A stretch of 64,000 nt of DNA, from NCBI GenBank assembly GCA_018671895.1, contig JABHGV010000008.1, positions 1 through 64,000 on the forward strand, in the 5' to 3' direction. Positions 19,092 through 27,753 of the stretch are shown here, piece by piece; the stretch's first letter is position 1, and every line of letters starts with the position of its first letter. The stretch is from Rhodospirillaceae bacterium. Lineage in GTDB: Bacteria > Pseudomonadota > Alphaproteobacteria > Rhodospirillales > JABHCV01. The notes under the pieces are model-generated. The model was not told the origin of the DNA. It searched no databases and worked only from the letters and a program-made list of their open reading frames with translations. The position numbers and the translations under genes are program-made.

Positions 19092-20978
19092 ATGACCAGT
19101 AAAAACTCCAATGATGACGCAACGCCGGATGCCGATGTGGCCCCCGATGGTGTTGATGTTATTAAGGGATATCTGAAGACCTTGCCAGCGGCACCGGGTG
19201 TCTACCGGATGGTTAACGGGCCCGGCGATGTGCTCTATGTCGGCAAGGCCAAGAGCCTGGCCAAGCGGGTCGCCAGCTATACCAACCTGAAGCGTCAGTC
19301 GAACCGCCTGCGCCGGATGATCTCCGAAACGCATTCGATGGAGTTCGTGACCACCCATACAGAGGCCGAGGCGCTGCTGCTGGAGGCCAACCTGATCAAG
19401 CGTTACCGGCCGCGCTATAATATTCTGCTGCGCGACGACAAATCGTTCCCGAAGATCCTGCTGACTGGCGGCCATTCGTTCCCCCGCGTCGTCAAGCACC
19501 GGGGCGCTGAAACCGGCAAGGGGGACTATTTCGGGCCCTTCGCATCGGTGTGGGCGGTCAACGAAACGGTGACTGTTCTGCAACGGGCGTTCCTGCTAAG
19601 GACTTGTTCCAACAGTGTTTTTTCAAATAGATCACGGCCATGTCTGCTGTTTCAGATCAAGCGCTGTTCGGCGCCGTGCGTCGGGCGCATCGGCGAGGAT
19701 GAATACGGGGCATTAGTGGCGGAGGCGCGCGCTTTTCTGAGCGGCGATAGTCAGAAAATCCAGCAGGGGCTGGCGGTGCGCATGCAACACGCCAGCGACG
19801 ATCAGGACTACGAGGCCGCCGCTATTTTCCGCGATAGGATTCAAGCGCTTACACGCATTCAGGCACATCAGGATATCAACCTGAGCGGGGTCGGGGACGC
19901 CGATTTGATCGCCGCGTTTCAGGATGGTGGCAATTCCTGCATACAAGTGTTTTTTTTCCGCGGAGGGCGGCATTTCGGAAACCGTGCATACTTCCCCAGC
20001 CACGCGGCGGACGATACTGAAGCCAAAATCCTGGAAGCCTTTATCGGCCAGTTTTACGACAACAAGGAATCCCCCCGACGGATTCTGGTTTCCCACAAAC
20101 TGGAAAACCAGACATTGATCGCCGATGCCCTTGGCGTCAAAGCGGATCGCAAAGTCGAGGTCAGTTGTCCCGAGCGCGGCGACAAACGCAAATTGATCGG
20201 GCACGCGCTTGCAAATGCGCGGGAAGCTTTGGGCCGACGCCTGTCTGATAGTGCCTCGCAGCGCCGCTTGCTCGACGGGCTGGCCGATGCGCTGACCCTT
20301 GATGCGCCGCCGGACCGCATCGAGGTCTATGACAACAGCCATGTATCGGGAACGTCGGCAATTGGCGCGATGATCGTTGCCGGGCCGGACGGCCTGATGA
20401 AGAACGCCTATCGCAAGTTCAACATCAAGAACAAGGAGATGGCGCCGGGGGACGATTACGCGATGATGCGCGAAGTGCTTGAGCGGCGATTTGCACGGGC
20501 GATCAAGGAAGACCCGGACCGCCGCGGCGATCAATGGCCCGATCTGGTGCTTATCGACGGCGGCGCCGGGCAATTGGGGGTGGCGTTGGAAGTGTTCAGT
20601 GCGTTGGAGATCGACGATGTCGCTGTCGCCGGTATCGCCAAGGGCGTCGAGCGCAATGCCGGACGCGAGAGAATTTTCCTGCCCGGTCGCGATCCGATCA
20701 GCCTGAAGCCCCGCGACCCGGTGCTGTATTTCCTGCAACGCCTGCGCGACGAGGCCCACCGCTTCGCCATCGGCGTACATCGGGCAAAGCGCGGCAAGGC
20801 GCAGCAGAAATCGCCGCTGGACGGGGTTCCGGGAATCGGTCCGAAACGCAAGAAGGCGCTGTTGCATCATTTCGGTTCGGCCCGCGCCGTCTCCGATGCC
20901 GGTCTGGCCGATTTGGAGGCCGTTGACGGCGTCAGCCGCGCCATGGCCAGAAAAATCTATGACTGGTTTAATGGATAA
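19092..20978 (+). CDS. uvrC: Excinuclease ABC subunit C
   Basis: A 628-residue nucleotide-excision-repair nuclease that makes both incisions around a lesion bound by UvrB. It has the GIY-YIG domain (PGVYRMVNGPGDVLYVGKAK), a UVR motif (about 215-250), the RNase H-like C-terminal nuclease (EVYDNSHVSGTSAIGAM, VLIDGGAGQLG) and a terminal helix-hairpin-helix region (GVPGIGPKRKKALLHHFGS). The N-terminal 30 residues before IKGYLKTLPAAPG are variable. Confidence 0.97.
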   Translation: MTSKNSNDDATPDADVAPDGVDVIKGYLKTLPAAPGVYRMVNGPGDVLYVGKAKSLAKRVASYTNLKRQSNRLRRMISETHSMEFVTTHTEAEALLLEANLIKRYRPRYNILLRDDKSFPKILLTGGHSFPRVVKHRGAETGKGDYFGPFASVWAVNETVTVLQRAFLLRTCSNSVFSNRSRPCLLFQIKRCSAPCVGRIGEDEYGALVAEARAFLSGDSQKIQQGLAVRMQHASDDQDYEAAAIFRDRIQALTRIQAHQDINLSGVGDADLIAAFQDGGNSCIQVFFFRGGRHFGNRAYFPSHAADDTEAKILEAFIGQFYDNKESPRRILVSHKLENQTLIADALGVKADRKVEVSCPERGDKRKLIGHALANAREALGRRLSDSASQRRLLDGLADALTLDAPPDRIEVYDNSHVSGTSAIGAMIVAGPDGLMKNAYRKFNIKNKEMAPGDDYAMMREVLERRFARAIKEDPDRRGDQWPDLVLIDGGAGQLGVALEVFSALEIDDVAVAGIAKGVERNAGRERIFLPGRDPISLKPRDPVLYFLQRLRDEAHRFAIGVHRAKRGKAQQKSPLDGVPGIGPKRKKALLHHFGSARAVSDAGLADLEAVDGVSRAMARKIYDWFNG

Positions 20979-21047
20979 CAAGAAAATCTATGACCGCACC
21001 CAAGGTCTTCGTTTGATGGAAGTTTGATCTGTGGTTACACTGCCCGA

Positions 21048-21620
21048 ATGAACGTCAATATTCCGAATATCCTGACCTTTTCGCGCATCGTCGCAGCACC
21101 GGTCGTCTCCGTGCTGATGTTCATGCCGCCGCCGCTGGGTAATTGGGTCCCGTTTGCGGTCTATGCGTTTGCCTGCGTGACGGATTTCTTTGATGGCTAT
21201 CTGGCCCGGGCCTGGCATCAGCAATCGGCGCTGGGGCGTTTCATGGACCCGATCGCCGACAAGCTGCTGATCGCCGCCGTGCTGCTGATGCTGGTCGCCA
21301 CCGACCGGATAACCGAGATGACCATCCTGCCCGCCGCCGTCATTTTGTTTCGGGAAATTCTGGTGTCGGGACTGCGCGAGTTTCTGGCCGAGGTTCAGGT
21401 CCGCGTCCCGGTAACGGTGCTGGCAAAGTGGAAAACCTTTATCCAGATGCTGGCGCTGGGGTTCCTGCTTGTCGGGTCCGCCGGACCGGATTTCGGACCG
21501 GTGACAACCGAGGAAATCGGCATTGTCGGCATATGGCTGGCCGCTGTGCTGACCGTTGGCACCGGCTATGACTATCTGAAAGCAGGCCTTCGCCATATCA
21601 CCGAGACCGATAGTCAATAG
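21048..21620 (+). CDS. pgsA: CDP-diacylglycerol-glycerol-3-phosphate phosphatidyltransferase
   Basis: A 190-residue inner-membrane enzyme of phosphatidylglycerol synthesis. The CDP-alcohol phosphotransferase signature D-x2-DG-x2-AR-x8-G-x3-D-x3-D is complete, in DFFDGYLARAW followed by GRFMDPIADK. The start at 21048 (MNVNIPNILTFSRI) gives the standard N-terminus. uvrC-pgsA followed by moaD/moaE is a common alphaproteobacterial order; here mobB and moeA are inserted. Confidence 0.93.
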   Translation: MNVNIPNILTFSRIVAAPVVSVLMFMPPPLGNWVPFAVYAFACVTDFFDGYLARAWHQQSALGRFMDPIADKLLIAAVLLMLVATDRITEMTILPAAVILFREILVSGLREFLAEVQVRVPVTVLAKWKTFIQMLALGFLLVGSAGPDFGPVTTEEIGIVGIWLAAVLTVGTGYDYLKAGLRHITETDSQ

Positions 21621-21630
21621 GGGGCGACCT

Positions 21631-22158
21631 GTGAAAATATTCGGTATGGTTGGGTGGAGCGGCAGCGGCAAGACGACGCTGATGGTTCGTCTGTTGCCGG
21701 AACTGATCGCGCGCGGAATTTCGGTGTCGACCATGAAACACACTCACCACAATGTAGACCTGGACCAACCGGGCAAGGATTCTTACGAACATCGTGAGGC
21801 CGGGGCGCATGAAGTGCTGATTGCCTCGTCGAACCGCTGGGCGTTGACGCGCGAACTGCACGACGAGCCGGAACCGGACATGGACGAACTGATCGCGCGT
21901 ATGGAGCCGGTCGACCTGTTGCTGATCGAAGGCTTCAAGAAACACCGTCATGCAAAGCTGGAAATCCATCGGGCCGATACCCAGAAGTCATTGATCGGCA
22001 GCGACGAGCCGACCATCGTCGCCATTGCCAGCGACGAGCCACTGGATGATGTCACGGTGCCGGTGCTGGATTTGAATGACGTCGCCGCCATCGCCGACTT
22101 TATTGTCGATTTCAACGGGATTGGCGGCAAGAAAGGTCAGGCCAATGACACAGCTTAA
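21631..22158 (+). CDS. mobB: Molybdopterin-guanine dinucleotide adaptor MobB
   Basis: A 175-residue GTP-binding adaptor that helps MobA attach GMP to the molybdenum cofactor. It has the P-loop GWSGSGKTTL and the MobB motif STMKHTHHNVDLD, then LLIEGFKKHRHAKLEIHR. It starts at GTG 21631, preceded by GGGGCGAC. It overlaps moeA by 14 bp. Confidence 0.93.
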   Translation: MKIFGMVGWSGSGKTTLMVRLLPELIARGISVSTMKHTHHNVDLDQPGKDSYEHREAGAHEVLIASSNRWALTRELHDEPEPDMDELIARMEPVDLLLIEGFKKHRHAKLEIHRADTQKSLIGSDEPTIVAIASDEPLDDVTVPVLDLNDVAAIADFIVDFNGIGGKKGQANDTA

Positions 22159-23428
22159 GGACGATTGTTTCGCATCGGGCGATGAACTGATGGGGTTGGA
22201 TACGGCGCTTCAGCGGTTATCCGACAGCCTTGATGCCGTCGTCGACGTTGAGACCATTGCGCTCACTGAGGGTGTCGGGCGTATTCTGGCCCGTGACCAG
22301 ATCGCCGGACGCGACGTTCCGGCCCACGACAATTCTGCCGTCGATGGCTATGCGGTCTGGTTCGATGACCTGACGCCGGGGGGCGAAACCCGCCTTCAAG
22401 TCACCGGTCGGATTACCGCTGGCCACCCGCTGGACCGGGCGCCCCGACCGGGCGAGTGCTTGCGCATTTTTACCGGGGCTGCGATGCCAACCTCGCCTGA
22501 CGGTGGGCCTGATACCGTGTTCATGCAGGAAGACGTAGAGGTCGATGGCGATCATGTGATCCTGCCCGATGGCCTGACACAGGGATCGAACCGGCGCTTC
22601 CGTGGCGAGGACATAAAAACCGGCACGACCATTCTGAATGCCGGGCAACGGCTGCGCCCGCAAGAAGTCGGGCTGGCGGCATCCGTCGGCATTGACGCCT
22701 TGCCGGTTTATAAACGACTGAGCGTGGCGGTGTTTTCCACCGGCGATGAAATTCGCGACCCGTCTGACGAGGCACCGGAAGGCTGCGTCTTCGATGCCAA
22801 CCGGTTCTCGGTGATGGGGTTGCTCAGCCGCCTTGGCTGCGATGTCACCGACCTTGGCATTCTGCCAGACAATCTTGATTCCATAACCGATGCGCTGAAG
22901 GGCGCGTCAGCCAAACATGATTTGTTGATTACATCGGGCGGGGTTTCCGTCGGCGATGAAGACCATGTGAAACCGGCGGTAGAAAGCCTCGGGCGTCTCG
23001 ATTTCTGGCGGCTGGCGATCAAGCCGGGACGGCCCATCGCGCTCGGTACAATCAACGGAGGCAACGTTTCGGATACGGTGTTCGTTGGACTGCCCGGAAA
23101 CCCGGTCGCCGCCATGGTGACGTTCATGCGCGTCGTCGCCCCGGTGGTCAAATTGCTGTCCGGCGAGCCGATCCGCCCGCCGCATCTGTTTGGTGTCACC
23201 GCCGCCTTTACCCACAAGAAAAAGAGTGGTCGGCGCGAATGGGTGCGCTGTCGCCTCGAGGTGGCGGACGATGGGACATTGAAAGCCGTCAAACATCCGT
23301 CCGGCGGTGCCGGGGTGTTGTCGTCGATGGTATTTTCCGATGGACTGGTTGAACTGCCGGAAGACCAGACCGATGTTAAAGAGGGCGAGCAGGTTCAGTT
23401 CCTGCCGTTTACGGAGGTTTGTCCATGA
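22145..23428 (+). CDS. moeA: Molybdopterin molybdenumtransferase
   Basis: Inserts molybdate into adenylated molybdopterin. The 427-residue protein shows DVPAHDNSAVDGYAV, the CRIFTGAAMP-type motif (RIFTGAAMPTS), FSTGDEI and the catalytic-site sequence TSGGVSVGDEDHV, then KPGRPIALG and GLPGNPVAAM. The start at 22145 lies inside the end of mobB. It overlaps moaD (ATGA). Confidence 0.96.
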   Translation: MTQLKDDCFASGDELMGLDTALQRLSDSLDAVVDVETIALTEGVGRILARDQIAGRDVPAHDNSAVDGYAVWFDDLTPGGETRLQVTGRITAGHPLDRAPRPGECLRIFTGAAMPTSPDGGPDTVFMQEDVEVDGDHVILPDGLTQGSNRRFRGEDIKTGTTILNAGQRLRPQEVGLAASVGIDALPVYKRLSVAVFSTGDEIRDPSDEAPEGCVFDANRFSVMGLLSRLGCDVTDLGILPDNLDSITDALKGASAKHDLLITSGGVSVGDEDHVKPAVESLGRLDFWRLAIKPGRPIALGTINGGNVSDTVFVGLPGNPVAAMVTFMRVVAPVVKLLSGEPIRPPHLFGVTAAFTHKKKSGRREWVRCRLEVADDGTLKAVKHPSGGAGVLSSMVFSDGLVELPEDQTDVKEGEQVQFLPFTEVCP

Positions 23429-23676
23429 AACTGGTGTATTTCGCCTGGGTCCGTGAAAAGGCCGGCTTGTCGACCGAAGACGTGACGCCGCCTGCTGACG
23501 TCACCGATGTCGCCGGACTGATCGACTGGCTGAAAGGCCGGGGCGAGGGCTATGGCGAAGCTTTTGCCGATCTTGACCTGGTCCGCGTCGCCGTCAATCA
23601 AAGCCACGTCGATCTGGATCATGCGCTGGCCGCATCCGACGAGGTCGCTTTTTTCCCGCCGGTCACGGGGGGCTGA
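23425..23676 (+). CDS. moaD: Molybdopterin synthase small subunit
   Basis: An 83-residue ubiquitin-like sulfur carrier whose C-terminal Gly-Gly (FFPPVTGG) is thiocarboxylated and donates sulfur to precursor Z. Begins MKLVYFAWVREKAG. Coupled to moeA by overlap and 3 bp before moaE. Confidence 0.96.
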   Translation: MKLVYFAWVREKAGLSTEDVTPPADVTDVAGLIDWLKGRGEGYGEAFADLDLVRVAVNQSHVDLDHALAASDEVAFFPPVTGG

Positions 23677-23679
23677 CCG

Positions 23680-24141
23680 ATGATCCGGGTACAGACGGAA
23701 GACTTCGATTTAGGTGCCGAAATCGCCCGGATGACCGATGGCAAGACGAGTATCGGCGGCATCTGTTCTTTTTCCGGGCTGGTCCGCGATATTGTCGGCG
23801 AGGCGGGCGACACCGGCGTCGCGGCGATGACGCTGGAACATTATCCGGGCATGACCGAAAAGGCGCTGCAAGAAATTGAGGCCGAGGCGCGGGACCGTTG
23901 GCCGCTGGACGACGTGTTGATCGTTCACCGATATGGGCGGCTTGAACCGGGCGACAATATCGTGCTGGTCATTGCCGCGTCCGCCCACCGCGACGCGGCG
24001 TTCGATGCGTGCCGGTTCCTGATCGACTGGTTGAAGACCAAGGCACCGTTCTGGAAACTGGAAGAAACCACCGACGGCACCAACTGGGTCGAGGCGAAAG
24101 AATCAGACGACACGGCGGCGGATCGCTGGAATAAGGACTAG
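23680..24141 (+). CDS. moaE: Molybdopterin synthase large subunit
   Basis: A 153-residue catalytic subunit that uses MoaD-thiocarboxylate to build molybdopterin. Motifs include GGICSFSGLVRD, MTLEHYPGM, HRYGRLEPGDNIV and the catalytic Lys region LKTKAPFWKLE. Together with mobB, moeA and moaD it forms a cofactor operon with no molybdoenzyme in the window. Confidence 0.96.
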   Translation: MIRVQTEDFDLGAEIARMTDGKTSIGGICSFSGLVRDIVGEAGDTGVAAMTLEHYPGMTEKALQEIEAEARDRWPLDDVLIVHRYGRLEPGDNIVLVIAASAHRDAAFDACRFLIDWLKTKAPFWKLEETTDGTNWVEAKESDDTAADRWNKD

Positions 24142-24150
24142 GATACTACC

Positions 24151-24972
24151 ATGAGCGATGACAACGGTTGGCCGGTCAAAGCGTACAAGAACATCGATTT
24201 CCTGAAACGGCGCGAGGCGCGCACCATGCGCATCCTGTCGGAATACATGGAACCGGAAACCCGTTTCGAAGATCAGAACATCAGCGACACCATTGTCTTT
24301 TTTGGATCCGCCCGGGCGACGGCGGCAAAAGACGCTCGCGCCAAGCTGAAAGCGGCCAAGGCCCATGGCGACGCCCATCAGATTGAGACGGCGGAACGTA
24401 GCCTGGTGATGTCGCGTTATTACGAAGACGCGCGTAAACTGGCGAAACGGTTGACCAAATGGTCAAAGGGGCTGGAAAAAGGGCGGCGGCGTTTCGTCGT
24501 TTGCACCGGCGGCGGGCCGGGCCTGATGGAGGCAGCCAACCGCGGCGCATCGGAAGCCAATGGGCTGAACATCGGGCTTAATATCTCGATCCCGCACGAA
24601 CAGGTGGAAAACCCCTATGTCTCGCGCGAGCTGGAATTCGAATTCAATTATTTCTTCATGCGCAAGTTCTGGTTCACCTATCTGGCCAAGGCGTTGATCG
24701 CCTTTCCCGGCGGCTTCGGCACCATGGATGAATTTTTCGAGCTGATGACGCTGGTGCAAACCCGCAAACTGGGCAAGACCATGCCGATCGTGCTGTACGG
24801 CACTGATTATTGGGACAAGATCATCGACTTCGACGCGCTGGTCCGTTTCGGCACCATCTCGCCGGAAGACCTGGACCTGTTCAAGCGCCTGAACACGGTC
24901 GATGAAGCATTTGATTTTATCACCGGCGAGCTGAACAAGAAGGCGCTGAAGCGTCCGGGCGGTAGTCTTTAA
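24151..24972 (+). CDS. LOG family protein (TIGR00730-like Rossmann fold)
   Basis: A 273-residue protein with the two LOG-family motifs: GGGPGLMEAANRGA and FPGGFGTMDEFFE. The family includes cytokinin-activating phosphoribohydrolases and other nucleotide 5'-monophosphate nucleosidases; it was once mislabelled lysine decarboxylase. This is the longer form, with about 90 residues before the core. Substrate unknown here. Confidence 0.85.
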   Translation: MSDDNGWPVKAYKNIDFLKRREARTMRILSEYMEPETRFEDQNISDTIVFFGSARATAAKDARAKLKAAKAHGDAHQIETAERSLVMSRYYEDARKLAKRLTKWSKGLEKGRRRFVVCTGGGPGLMEAANRGASEANGLNIGLNISIPHEQVENPYVSRELEFEFNYFFMRKFWFTYLAKALIAFPGGFGTMDEFFELMTLVQTRKLGKTMPIVLYGTDYWDKIIDFDALVRFGTISPEDLDLFKRLNTVDEAFDFITGELNKKALKRPGGSL

Positions 24973-25066
24973 TATGAGCGCCCTGCGGGGCGACGCCTCT
25001 GGAAGTCAGACCATAACTGGGGGCAGGAGCTTTTAATTATGCGCAGCCTTCGGCTGGCGCGGCCTC
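24973..25066 (+). repeat. Intergenic repeat, copy F (partial) between convergent genes
   Basis: Contains a GC hairpin (GCGCCCTGCGGGGCG) and CTCTGGAAGTCAGA (about 24998-25011), the left half of the repeat family seen complete at 57090 and 62081. A second hairpin, GCGCAGCC TTC GGCTGGCGC (about 25040-25060), precedes the ppk2 stop and may end transcription from either side. Confidence 0.6.
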
Positions 25067-25912
25067 CTAGAAAATATCCGGAACGAAGGTCTGGTCCGAC
25101 AGCGGCGGGCGGATGTAGGACGCTTTTGGTGCCTTGCGTTTCGGCAAGCGCGGCTTTTTCGGGGCGACGTTCTGATAAGGGAACATGCTTAGAAAATGCG
25201 TGATGCAGTTAAGCCGGGCGCGTTTCTTGACGTCGGCGTCGACCACGTACCAGGGCGCCTGTTTGATATCGGTCAGTGAGAACATGTCGTCCTTGGCCTG
25301 CGAATATTCGGCCCAGCGGTTGCGGGCTTCCAGGTCCATGGGGCTGAGTTTCCAGTGCTTGGTCGGATCATCGACCCGGGCCTGAAAACGGCGTTCCTGT
25401 TCTTCGTCCGATACCGAGAACCAGTATTTAATCAGGGTGATGCCGGAACGCACGATCATCCGCTCGAATTCCGGGCACGAGCGCAGGAATTCGCGGTATT
25501 CGTCGTCGGTGCAGAAATCCATCACCCGTTCAACCCCGGCCCTGTTGTACCAGGAACGGTCAAGCAGGACGATTTCACCGGCTGCGGGCAGTTGCGACAC
25601 ATAACGCTGGAAATACCACTGGCTTTTTTCGCGCTCGGTTGGCGTGCCCAGCGCGACGACGCGACAAACGCGCGGGTTCAGGGGCTCGAGAATGCGTTTG
25701 ATGACACCGCCCTTTCCGGCGGCGTCGCGGCCTTCGAAGATAACGACGACCTTCAGGCCGTTGGCTTTCACCCATTCCTGCAGTTTGACGAGTTCGATGT
25801 GCAGGCGCGCCATTTCCTTGTTGTAGACTTTTTTCTTAAGGCGAGGGCGGGCATCCTCTTCGGGTGCGCCATCCGTTTTGGGTGACGGTTCTTTTGATTT
25901 CTTTTTGGCCAT
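25067..25912 (-). CDS. ppk2: Polyphosphate kinase 2
   Basis: A 281-residue cytoplasmic kinase of the PPK2 family, using polyphosphate to phosphorylate nucleoside diphosphates (or the reverse). It has Walker A FEGRDAAGKGGVIKR, the Walker B-type LLDRSWYNRAGVERVMDF and KYWFSVSDEEQ, typical of class I. A basic, low-complexity N-terminus precedes the domain. Nucleotide preference cannot be read from the sequence. Confidence 0.93.
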   Translation of the reverse strand: MAKKKSKEPSPKTDGAPEEDARPRLKKKVYNKEMARLHIELVKLQEWVKANGLKVVVIFEGRDAAGKGGVIKRILEPLNPRVCRVVALGTPTEREKSQWYFQRYVSQLPAAGEIVLLDRSWYNRAGVERVMDFCTDDEYREFLRSCPEFERMIVRSGITLIKYWFSVSDEEQERRFQARVDDPTKHWKLSPMDLEARNRWAEYSQAKDDMFSLTDIKQAPWYVVDADVKKRARLNCITHFLSMFPYQNVAPKKPRLPKRKAPKASYIRPPLSDQTFVPDIF

Positions 25913-25980
25913 CGCTGCTTCCCCTGTTCATGCGTTTAGACATGGTTCCACAAGGTCGCGCCAATCAGTAACGACGCTTG

Positions 25981-26871
25981 TCAGGTAACCTTGCCGACTG
26001 CCTTGTCGTAATCTTCCATCATCATCTTGCAGATGTCACCCGGAGTGAAATGATTTTCGTCAATTTCGCCGACGGGCGTGACTTCTGCCGCGGTGCCGGT
26101 CAGGAACACTTCGGTCGCATTGGCCAATTCGTCGGGCATGATGACGCGTTCGATAACCTCGATCCCGCGCGCACGGGCCAGATCAATAACCGTGCGCCGG
26201 GTGATGCCGTCCAGGAAGCAGTCAGGTGTCGGCGTGTGCAGTTTGCCGTCGCCCATGACGATGAAGATGTTGGCGCCTGTGGCCTCGGCAATCTGGCCGC
26301 GCCAATCGAGCATCAGCGCGTCGTCGTAACCCTCAGATTCAACGGCGTGTTTGGATAAGGTGCAGATCATGTACAGACCGGCGGCCTTGGCGTGCACCGG
26401 TTCGGTTTCCGGCGACGGCCGTTTCCACGGCGCGGTTTTCAGGCGGATGCCTTTCATACGGGCTTCGGGCGAGAAGTACGACGGCCATTCCCAGGTCGCG
26501 ATGGCAAGATGGATTTTCGAGGTCTGTGCGCTGACGCCCATCATTTCGCTGCCGCGCCAGGCGATCGGGCGGATGTATCCGTCGATGATATTGTTGGCCT
26601 TGCATGTTTCGATGCAGGCCGCGTCGATGTCGGCCACACTCCACGGTATGTCGAAGCCCAGTGTGTTGGCAGAGCCGACGAGGCGTTCGCTGTGTTCGGT
26701 CAGCTTGAAGATGTTGCCGGCATACATGCGTTCGCCCTCGAACACCGACGATGCGTAATGCAGGGCGTGGGTCAGCAAATGGACATTGGCGTCGCGCCAG
26801 TCGATCAATTCACCGTCAAACCAGATCAGACCATCGCGGTCATCGAATGCAGGGTGAGTGGTCTGTGTCAT
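25981..26871 (-). CDS. ilvE: Branched-chain amino acid aminotransferase
   Basis: A 296-residue PLP-dependent class IV transaminase for the last step of Val, Leu and Ile synthesis. It contains GLIWFDGELIDW, HYASSVFEGERMY, PIAWRGSEMMG, the PLP-Lys region HAKAAGLYM and the phosphate-site TVIDLARARGIEVIER. The first seven codons overlap the end of the palindromic element at 26851-27126, so the element supplied the start codon and N-terminal residues MTQTTHP. Confidence 0.95.
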   Translation of the reverse strand: MTQTTHPAFDDRDGLIWFDGELIDWRDANVHLLTHALHYASSVFEGERMYAGNIFKLTEHSERLVGSANTLGFDIPWSVADIDAACIETCKANNIIDGYIRPIAWRGSEMMGVSAQTSKIHLAIATWEWPSYFSPEARMKGIRLKTAPWKRPSPETEPVHAKAAGLYMICTLSKHAVESEGYDDALMLDWRGQIAEATGANIFIVMGDGKLHTPTPDCFLDGITRRTVIDLARARGIEVIERVIMPDELANATEVFLTGTAAEVTPVGEIDENHFTPGDICKMMMEDYDKAVGKVT

Positions 26872-27126
26872 CTAGATTGTATCCTTACGATCATTTTTCC
26901 CGTTTCCTCGGCAGGAGGGAGAGTGCAGGCGATGCGGCCCATCGGCAAGCTTTTCCGACGCCCCGAGGGAGCGGGAAAAGTGATCCGTAGGGCGGCACTG
27001 CGAGATTCCCGGTCGTTGTCGCGCGCCGCTTGTGGTGGATGGCACCACGGCGCAACGCGCTCCTAGCCGGAAACCTCGCAGTGCCGTCGTAAGGGTGCAA
27101 TCTAGACGGTACAGACCACTGACCAT
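26851..27126. repeat. Palindromic element 1, three-way-junction fold
   Basis: The 40-bp ends (26851-26890 and 27087-27126) are inverted repeats matching at 33 of 40 positions. Inside are two more long hairpins: arm A (26891-26911 with 26963-26983, 18 of 21) and arm B (26993-27012 with 27067-27086, about 18 of 20). Together they form a cruciform or three-way junction. The left end starts AGGGT. It fills the 369-bp gap between ilvE and the MarR gene, apart from the last 110 bp. Open frames inside it are not credible genes. Confidence 0.75.
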
Positions 27127-27192
27127 GTAATTTTCTTTCGTAAACAGCAGTTGTGGCAAAAGTATCTTGCGTTTTCTATCAAGTCCGGGCAT

Positions 27193-27215
27193 ATATGTCA
27201 ACAAGGCTGACATAT
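27193..27215. promoter_or_regulatory. Inverted-repeat operator before the MarR gene
   Basis: ATATGTCA (27193-27200), 7 nt, TGACATAT (27208-27215): a perfect 8-bp inverted repeat 25 bp before the MarR start. It is the probable autoregulatory site of the operon. Confidence 0.65.
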
Positions 27216-27240
27216 TTTTTTAGCGGCAGGACCACGTTTT

Positions 27241-27753
27241 ATGACCAAGGCAAAGCACAGGCAGGAAAAAGACGCGCCGATTAATGAAGAGGCCCTGCGT
27301 CAGGTCATTGAATTAATGTTTTTCGCCTATCGTGATTTTACCGCCGAGCCTGATGCCATTCTGGCCGAATACGGGTTCGGGCGCGCCCATCACCGGGTCA
27401 TTTATTTTGTCGGGCGCAACCCCGGCATCGCCGTCAATCAATTGCTCGATACCCTGAAGATCACCAAGCAGAGTCTGGCGCGTGTGCTACGCCAATTGGT
27501 CGATGAAGGCTTTATCGAACAGCGCACGGATGCCTTCGATGGCCGTCGCCGGTTGTTGTACTTGTTGGAAAAAGGTCAGCGCCTGGAACAAAAATTGACG
27601 GAGCGTCAGGCGCGACTCATTGCCCGGGCCTATGAAGAAGCCGGGGTTGGGGCAGCCGACAGTTTCCGCGCCGTGCTGCGCTGTATCATCAACTCCGATG
27701 ACCGCAGCCGGGTCGGTGGTGATATACTCGCCCGTGAAGAAAGGGAGGGCTAA
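27241..27753 (+). CDS. petP: MarR-family regulator, PetP-like
   Basis: A 170-residue winged-helix regulator. The MarR DNA-binding region is visible as GFGRAHHRVIYFVGR, KITKQSLARVLRQLV and the wing DGRRRLLYLLEKG. It overlaps the response regulator start by 1 bp. In Rhodobacter capsulatus PetP and PetR form such a pair and PetR is needed for cytochrome bc1 expression. PetABC homologues lie 26 kb away in this window. The PetP assignment rests on pairing and family resemblance. Confidence 0.75.
   Translation: MTKAKHRQEKDAPINEEALRQVIELMFFAYRDFTAEPDAILAEYGFGRAHHRVIYFVGRNPGIAVNQLLDTLKITKQSLARVLRQLVDEGFIEQRTDAFDGRRRLLYLLEKGQRLEQKLTERQARLIARAYEEAGVGAADSFRAVLRCIINSDDRSRVGGDILAREEREG

Noticed and set aside
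26872-27213. A 113-codon minus-strand frame beginning MSALLTYMPG
   Set aside because: It lies almost wholly within palindromic element 1 and its sequence is explained by the inverted repeats.
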